The notes beneath the pieces are model-generated. The model worked only from the letters and a program-made list of their open reading frames with translations. It did no database searches and was not told where the DNA came from. This document shows, one piece after another, positions 57,927 to 64,000 of a stretch of 64,000 nucleotides of DNA. The stretch's first letter is position 1. Every line of letters begins with the position of its first letter. The position numbers and the translations under genes were made by a program. Source of the DNA: Owenia fusiformis (lineage: Eukaryota > Annelida > Polychaeta > Sabellida > Oweniidae). The stretch spans positions 24,070,184 through 24,134,183 of the forward strand of contig CAIIXF020000012.1 of NCBI GenBank assembly GCA_903813345.2, read 5' to 3'.

Positions 57927-58292
57927 CCCGGGGGTTCACTCCAATATTCTTCTTAATACCTATGTGCCGCCCCAAACACCCCCATTTTGAGCATGTTTTC
58001 CATGTATATTTCCTCTTAAGATTGAAGGTTTCCATGTTAAATTCCTCTGAGACTAATAAATGACTAAAAATCAACTTTTCTAGTCATTTGTTCCAGGCAT
58101 CAGCAACTGATTTAACAAATTTAATATAATTTTCTGAAGAAAAACTGAATTTTGACTTAAAAAGAGTACTTTCTTAGACAATTTTCCATATTTTTTTCCT
58201 CTCAGATTGGCCAAGTGCCATGTTTTATGCTCAAAACCAAAATTGCCCGTGCTGCACATACCTACCCAAATTATTTGAAGTGAACCCCCGGG
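57927..58292. mobile_element. Non-autonomous hAT-like element, exact 8-bp duplication
   Basis: The ends CCCGGGGGTTCACT and AGTGAACCCCCGGG are perfect inverted repeats. ACCAGGCA flanks both sides exactly (57919-57926 and 58293-58300). The 366-bp interior has no coding capacity. An 8-bp duplication is typical of hAT. Confidence 0.85.
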
Positions 58293-58304
58293 ACCAGGCA
58301 ATCA

Positions 58305-60385
58305 CGTGAAATGTCTGAGAGTTGCATTTATTGTAAATTTGATGCTAGCCTAAAATCATTGATACATACAAATGAAGGACTTTTGAGCGGAACTTTTTGC
58401 AAAAAGTTGTGAAAAAATATCTTGTCAGCTGATGGAAAATCCTAAAAAACAGCATTGAAGTCTAATAGGCAATAATAGGGCTGATGTCCCTGCATTCATA
58501 ATAAACTGCGTCAAGATGGAGCAAGCCCAAAAATTCTAAAAAAAAATTGTGTACAAAATTACCGGACCTCAGAGAACAAACTTCCGGCTTGTTTTTCAGA
58601 ACAAAAAAGTGCTCCAATGTGGAATCGAACCCGCGCCGCAGAAGTGCAAAGCGAACACCCTAACCACTGCACCAGAATGGTTTTACATGGTTGTGATAAA
58701 ATTTTCGAAACCATATGGTGATATACATGTGTGATATTTTTAAGTGGCATTCTGGGTTGAAAAACTTTTGAGACTGTTGTTTTTTTGTTTAGATTACGAA
58801 AACATCAATAAAAAACAAAATAAACACGGATTATATATACAAAGGCTCTCTAGCCAAAATACTATGTTCACAGCTAAATAGCCTTAAATGTTAAGGTTCT
58901 CCAGACACTTCGTTTAAAATACGAAACTCGACTATTATGGACTAATAGTAGTAAAATGTAAGTTATTGGCCATATTCATCCATTTTTAAAGTGTGGTGCA
59001 AATCAATTGTTCTCTAAATTATGAGAGTATGACATGGCGTTCTATGCGTATATGCCGCTACGCCATTGCTTGAGAATGATAAGGAAACTAAAATTGAAAA
59101 TAATTTGATCAGATGATGAAGATGACTCATATTGAGAATGGCTCAATTGACTTCTAATCTCACAGGAACACACCAAACAAAGCACTTCATGTGTAGAAAG
59201 AAATATCAACTATGTTTCGAACAATATAAATAACCTATTGCTTTGCTTACCTGACAATTATACAACAAAAACTATGCAAAGATTATTATCCTGTGACTTC
59301 AACATCCGGGTTTTTTATTAGTGCTGCATGAAATTTCCGAACAGACTTTTTTTTGAATAAGGCATTTTTATATTTGAAATAAATCATAGGTATAGCGAAA
59401 ATAAACCAATAGATCATATACTATCATCTCAAATTCTCTGAAAAATATTATCTAATGTAGTTTTGGGTGTAAACTATTTGAAATATTGATAAACATTGAT
59501 TAATTAAACGAAACGCCCATTGGTAATATTGTTGCGTTCTTAATAGTTATGTATACAAACTAACCAATGAAAAGAGTGCATCATTTTCAAACAAATTTTG
59601 AGTGAGAAAAGCGAAAATATTTCTAAGGAATTCTGTAATTTACAGGTAAGACTGAGCTTTGATTTAGGCATAATATAGTAATTATATACCAACTAAATTT
59701 GTGACTACTCTTTTTCTTATAAAACGTGAATCAGAAACGGATTTTTATCGTACAAATGCGTTTTCTCAAACTCATTTTTTTTGTTTTTTTCAATATTTTT
59801 TCAAGTTCTTGACATCGACTAGTCCAACAACATTAGACCTAGCCCGGGCCTCGTTTCTTATCTGACATGTGTTATGGCCCGGCTAGGTCTAACCTCCATG
59901 ATGACCATTTTGCCTTTGATGCGTTAATTTAATCGTTCAGCAGGTTTCGACAAGCGGAACTAATTGAACCCTGAAAACATGGCAATATTACACAAAGAAT
60001 GTGATTAAAGCATGCACACATACCTTATAAACACATACACCCCGTCCCGTATCCCCCTTAGACCCTATTGATGCATAATTACGAAAATATTGGAGACAGG
60101 TTTGGAATATGACGAAAATGTCGGTCAGTTTCGGTAACATCGAAATTGCAAATCGTTTCAGGAATTAACCGTCATCATGGCACTGCATTAACGAACAGTT
60201 GGTTTGCAATTAATAACTATTTTGCGTGTATATACGCGCTATATAAATTAATCAAAGATACCTGTTATCCTCAAAATTGATCTTTTTATCCCGAGTAATC
60301 GCGATAATAATTATCAATCTATTTGACAACAATTTCGTTTCGCTGGTAGTTTAATTTTACGATCCGGGACACTCAGACGAACAGA
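58305..60385. other. Intergenic region between RABGEF1 and the 60.4-kb gene
   Basis: Apart from the tRNA-like sequence and a palindrome near 58850 there is no clear feature. The two flanking genes diverge from this region, so it should hold both promoters. No TATA box was assigned. Confidence 0.4.
58609..58680 (-). repeat. tRNA-like sequence (tRNA-derived SINE or tRNA pseudogene)
   Basis: On the minus strand an A-box-like TGGTGCAGTGGTTAGGG is followed about 30 bp later by a perfect B box, GGTTCGATTCC. TTTGCACTT occupies the anticodon-loop position. The T-stem and acceptor stem do not pair properly, so a functional tRNA is unlikely. Confidence 0.5.
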
Positions 60386-60389
60386 CACA

Positions 60390-60424
60390 ATGACAGACAT
60401 GCGGAAATGTCACTTTAGAGATTG
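60390..60424 (+). other. Probable 5' non-coding exon end with strong donor
   Basis: ATTG|GTAAGT (GT at 60425-60426) is a strong donor. An ATG at 60390 opens an 11-codon frame into it, but joining to either likely acceptor near 60522 or 60543 gives the wrong frame or a stop. This is therefore best read as 5' UTR with a small upstream ORF. Confidence 0.4.
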
Positions 60425-60547
60425 GTAAGTGTAGCCTCATTTTACTCGTATAAATGAACATTTAACACAATAATATTGTGTTAAATCGCTTGATGTTATG
60501 TGTTTTTATATTATTGTCAAGTATCAGTTGCACGTTATCGCAGAAAA

Positions 60548-60817
60548 ATGGTTTCGATGGATTCAGAACTTGCATCAAAGGAAAGAATAGTAAGGAGGTT
60601 AAAGTCAATAATGGCCCCAAGAAAATTCCTAATAATAAAGAACGCCATTATTGAGTTTAACGACGTTGAACTAGACATCGACAAGCACAGTCAGGATGCA
60701 GTTATGATTAACCAAAGCATTAGTCTGCCTTTCTTCTTTCCAAGAAAAGGGTTCTTGAGTCATCCTTCTTCAAAGGACTTCATTTATGCTCAAATTCAGC
60801 CCTTCACTCAAGCCCAG
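60548..60817 (+). CDS. First coding exon of an unrecognised gene (partial)
   Basis: It starts MVSMDSELASKERIVRRLKS at ATG 60548 (A at -3, G at +4), is open for 90 codons, and ends at CCCAG|GTAGTT in phase 0. The sequence is a short basic helix followed by FLIIKNAIIEFNDVELDIDK and SLPFFFPRKGFLSHPSSKDF. The complexity and splice signals look like a real exon, but the family is not recognised and downstream exons were not found in the window. It points away from RABGEF1. Confidence 0.5.
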
Positions 60818-60819
60818 GT

Positions 60820-61360
60820 AGTTTCATTTTAGGGGCCTTATATAACCTGAGTTTCTGAATGCGTTGTGCAAATTGTCCAATTACATGTCTCATTTCCTGG
60901 AACTTATGAATAATCTTACCATTTGTGTCTCTTCAAACCACCTTATTTCTGCAATATTCTTTTTGTTTTCCGTGAAATGGTTAAATATTTTAATTTTGGA
61001 CATACTATAGAATGTTCTACGGATGATGTTTTATTCTTAAGCTAATATTTGTATAAATCCTATGATTTTTTTACAGATTACAAACTTCTAAATCATAAGA
61101 TATGTAAGGGCATACTGCTATAGTATAAAGACAACTTTGTGGACCCTTCAACAGGATTTTAATTACCCTTGTACACCGTGTCTAGTAGTTCTCTTAGGGT
61201 ATGTGGTGTAGGCTTATATTGTTTAATATCCAGTTTGTTTGCTCAAGCCCAACAATTGAATAGAGAGAAGCAAGGGTATATACTTGTAAAATACCCTTGC
61301 AGCAAGGATGTTCTTGAGTTGAATATTAAATTGAATGAGACAAAATGATACAGGAATGAG
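60820..61360. other. Non-coding, likely intron of the gene starting at 60.5 kb
   Basis: There is no exon or repeat boundary that can be supported before the reverse-transcriptase remnant. Confidence 0.35.
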
Positions 61361-61364
61361 ACAA

Positions 61365-61913
61365 AATACATTCATCACAAACAACTTACGCTGGACTACA
61401 CATATTCAAACTAGTCTATTGTATCCAAAGCCAATAAGGTGCTTGGATTTCTCAGGCGCAACCTTCATCAATGCCCTGAAAAAGTAAAGGCTCAGGCGTA
61501 TAAGTCACTTGTCCAGCCTAATTTAGAGTATGCCAGTTCGGCATGCGATCCATACCGACAAAAAGATATTGATATGTTGGAACAGGTACAGAGAAGAGCA
61601 GCCAGGTTTGTAACCAAATGTCACTCAAGGGAACCAGGCTGCGTCACCAAAGCTCTTCAAGACCTACAGTTGGAGCCACTGAAGGAGCGTCGAGAGGCTG
61701 CTAGAGTTTTCCTTTTCTACAAAGGAAAGCAAAACCTAGCAGCCATCGACGTGCCTCCATACTTCCGCCAACAGATCAATACCAACACTAGGCTGTATCA
61801 TCCTTCTAAGTTCATACAACCATCAACTAGAACGGATGCATACAAATTTAGCTATTTCCCTAGGACAATAGCTAAATGGAACACCCTACCTGGTGACATC
61901 TTAGACTGTGACA
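61365..61913 (+). pseudogene. Reverse-transcriptase C-terminal fragment (non-LTR retrotransposon)
   Basis: It reads NNLRWTTHIQ, then after a one-base frameshift SKANKVLGFLRRNLHQCPEK, followed by AYKSLVQPNLEYASSACDPY, QRRAARFVTKCHSREPG and FPRTIAKWNTLPGDILD. These blocks are typical of the C-terminal part of non-LTR reverse transcriptases. The frame is broken near 61424 and cut at 61913 by the hAT-like insertion. A few more codons and a stop continue after it, from 62791. No catalytic domain is present, so it is a dead fragment. Confidence 0.85.
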
Positions 61914-62790
61914 CAGGCCCGTAGCCAGGGGGGGCTCTGGGGGCTCGTACGAGCCCCCCCCCCTGATATCTCTTAAAAAAATGTGGACCTACCTTTTTGC
62001 TTCCTTGAAGACTGGGCAATTAAGATTATAAAACTGGCGTTACTGTGCATTGATTTTCGAATTTGGGAATTATTTTTCAAAATTTTGCCCAATTTTTTTC
62101 GCTGTGTCCCTTTACCTCTGATTTTTTAGGATCATCCTTTGTGTTTTGTTAAACATAGCCTTCTGGCGGTTCCAGGGGGGAGCCCCCCCCTATGATAGGC
62201 TCGGAAATATTGTTGGCCCAAAAATATTGTAGGGCCTCTTTAATGGGCCTTTTTGGGCATTATTTGACCTTTTTTGGGCCTTATTTTTTTCAATTTCAGG
62301 CCAAATCTTCAAAAAACGGGCTATACATTTTCAGAATTTTGGCCCGAATTTTATTTTGTTTTCAGATTAAAATATTCTGCAAGCGGTCCTAGGATGGGCC
62401 CAGAAAAAATGTTCGCCAAAATATTGTAGGGCCTCTTTAGTTGGCCTTTATTTGACCTTAATTTTGGGCCAAATTTTCAAAAAACGGGCCATAAATTTTC
62501 AGAATTTTGGTTCTGAGGCCCTAAAAGTTTTTTGCACGGCCTCTTAAGTGGGTCTTTTTGGGCATTACTTGACCTTTTTGGGCCATATTTTTTTTCAATG
62601 TTAGGCCAAATTTTCAAAATTCGTGCCATAGATTTTCTAAATTTTGGCCCAAATTTTGATTTCAGGGCCCTAAAAAGTTTTTCCGGGCAAAGGGGCTTGG
62701 TTTGGCATGGGGAATTTTTTTTTGCCGGGGGGGGGGGTTTCGGGGGAGGGGGGTTCGAGCCCCCCTTACAAAAAGCTGGCTACGGGCATG
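61914..62790. mobile_element. hAT-like non-autonomous element inserted in the RT fragment, duplication TGACA
   Basis: The ends CAGGCCCGTAGCCAGG and AGCTGGCTACGGGCATG are imperfect inverted repeats, with TGACA on both sides (61909-61913 and 62791-62795). The 877-bp interior is repetitive, with TTTTGGGCC and GGCCTTTTTGGGC units and G/C homopolymers near the ends. Removing it with one TGACA rejoins the RT frame. It is the longest copy of the family here. Confidence 0.85.
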
Positions 62791-62868
62791 TGACAGTCTA
62801 AGTAGTTTTAAATCATCATACTATGCCTATGTCAATAACTGCAATTAAATAGGTGTGTTTTTAATATA

Positions 62869-63509
62869 CAGGGCGTCAAATAAGTCTGTTCTCCCCCCTT
62901 AACTTTTTTAATTCAGAGATAACATAGGGTTGGTATATATCATCCTAAAGGGGATTTAATTTGCTGATCACACACCAAATTTCAGAGTGATTGGTTAAAT
63001 TCCAAATTTTTTAGAGTATTTCTAGTGATGTCCATATTTCACTTTTTTAATAGTCTGTATGTCTCCCCTAGCAGCCTGGAGGGCCTCAATTCTACGAGGA
63101 TATGATCCTGTATAAATCATTCAGAACATTTAATTGTAGGTGTTATCAACTATTTTGTGATGAAAGATGCCCCTGCTTCAAAGGCTCCCCTGAATGTAAC
63201 ACATTTTACTCTGTTATGATATTATTATATTGAGAAACATCGAAACCACCCAATGTTGGCATTGTCACTACAATATCAACTTTTCACTTTTCATTCATTA
63301 TACCTGGTAATTTTACTTGTTTTGACGTAATCAACGGTCAACTACAATCTTACAAGAAACATTGTAGCAATTCTATTAGGAGGAGTTTATGATTGATTTT
63401 TTGAGGGTGATCAGCATTTTCCATGAGCTTCAAAATGATATATGGGAAAGTATGATAAATTTAAAGATAAAAAAGTTAAGGGGGGAGAACAGACTTATTT
63501 GACACCCTG
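62869..63509. mobile_element. Mariner-like non-autonomous element, TA-flanked, 40-bp inverted repeats
   Basis: The left end CAGGGCGTCAAATAAGTCTG continues TTCTCCCCCCTTAACTTTTT, and is mirrored at the right up to ACTTATTTGACACCCTG. TA lies at 62867-62868 and 63510-63511. At 641 bp it has no transposase frame visible. Confidence 0.8.
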
Positions 63510-63511
63510 TA

Positions 63512-64000
63512 GATCTATGTTTTAATGTAAAGGGTCCCAAGTGCACAGCAACAAGCCTGCACTACTGGTAAAGAGGGGTGATGTCAACGCGGTAGCCTGA
63601 CAGTCGCCCCATGGTATTTCAACATAAAGGGACTTCCTAGGGGGGTACAGGGGCCAACCAGGAAAGCTCCTTTCAATTTTAATGAGTTACAAACCATAGA
63701 TCTATTTTTAAATGTTAAGGTTTTAAATTATATTCTATTCAAATTCTATCACTGTTAAATTATATATCTGCTTTATATGGGCTTATTAGCCTTTTGCAGA
63801 TTATCGACATAGACATTCAGCCACAGGGTAACTAGAGGACATAGGGGTAATCTCGGACACGGGGCATTGTCGGACGATCTTCAATAATTCTTTGTTTTAT
63901 ATGGTTTCTTTATTGAAACTTTGTATTAGACACATCATATTATAGATGTGGTGCTATATATTGTAAAAATTCTAACTTTGTCCCAGATTTGCACCTGATG
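63512..64000. other. Non-coding to the right edge
   Basis: No feature could be supported in the last 490 bases. Confidence 0.35.

Noticed and set aside
60390-60424. ATG at 60390 as the start of the 60.5-kb gene
   Set aside because: Joining its two-base overhang to the plausible acceptors gives a stop or the wrong frame for the downstream exon.
61439-61924. Intact host gene of 161 aa
   Set aside because: The motifs are those of a non-LTR reverse-transcriptase C-terminus, broken by a frameshift and a transposon insertion.

Overview
The window is AT-rich, intron-containing genomic DNA from an animal, probably an invertebrate bilaterian. Three recognisable animal genes have ordinary GT-AG introns, and most of the rest is transposon-derived or tandemly repeated. 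The species cannot be fixed from sequence alone. No bacterial operons, CRISPR arrays or rRNA genes were seen.

Genes, left to right. (1) 6350-6616, minus: the first coding exon of an AUTS2/fibrosin-family nuclear protein; the rest of the gene runs off the left edge. (2) 36369-41924, plus: a complete four-exon GAS2-like cytoskeletal linker (CH domain, GAR domain, Ser/Arg/Pro-rich tail), predicted 846 aa. (3) 49956-55431, minus: a complete eight-exon RABGEF1/Rabex-5 orthologue (A20 zinc finger, VPS9 domain), predicted 483 aa. (4) 60548-60817, plus: a likely first coding exon of an unrecognised gene. The GAS2-like and RABGEF1 genes converge on a 119-bp tandem array at 47.1-48.65 kb.

Mobile and repeated DNA. 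A tandem array with a TA-flanked DDE-type element inside it lies at 1.7-4.0 kb. Two inverted-repeat elements lie at 7.26-8.05 kb and about 8.2-11.04 kb. Further fold-back elements lie at 19.13-20.56 and 23.65-24.91 kb. A 4867-bp near-perfect palindrome with an exact 6-bp target duplication lies at 30114-34980; each arm carries the same small ORF. A hAT-like miniature family with 5-bp duplications has four good copies, and one of them splits a reverse-transcriptase remnant. Several TA-flanked miniature elements are scattered through the window.

Most notable: exon-intron junctions have been turned into tandem minisatellites three times in two genes. In the GAS2-like gene a 130-bp unit carrying the acceptor of the last exon is repeated six times plus one older copy. 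Each recent copy looks like a complete 33-nt, phase-preserving micro-exon. In RABGEF1 the donor end of exon 3 is repeated as a 27-bp (9-codon) unit that stays open in frame, and the donor end of exon 6 is repeated as a 28-bp unit. Whether the splicing machinery uses these duplicated sites is the main question raised by this window.
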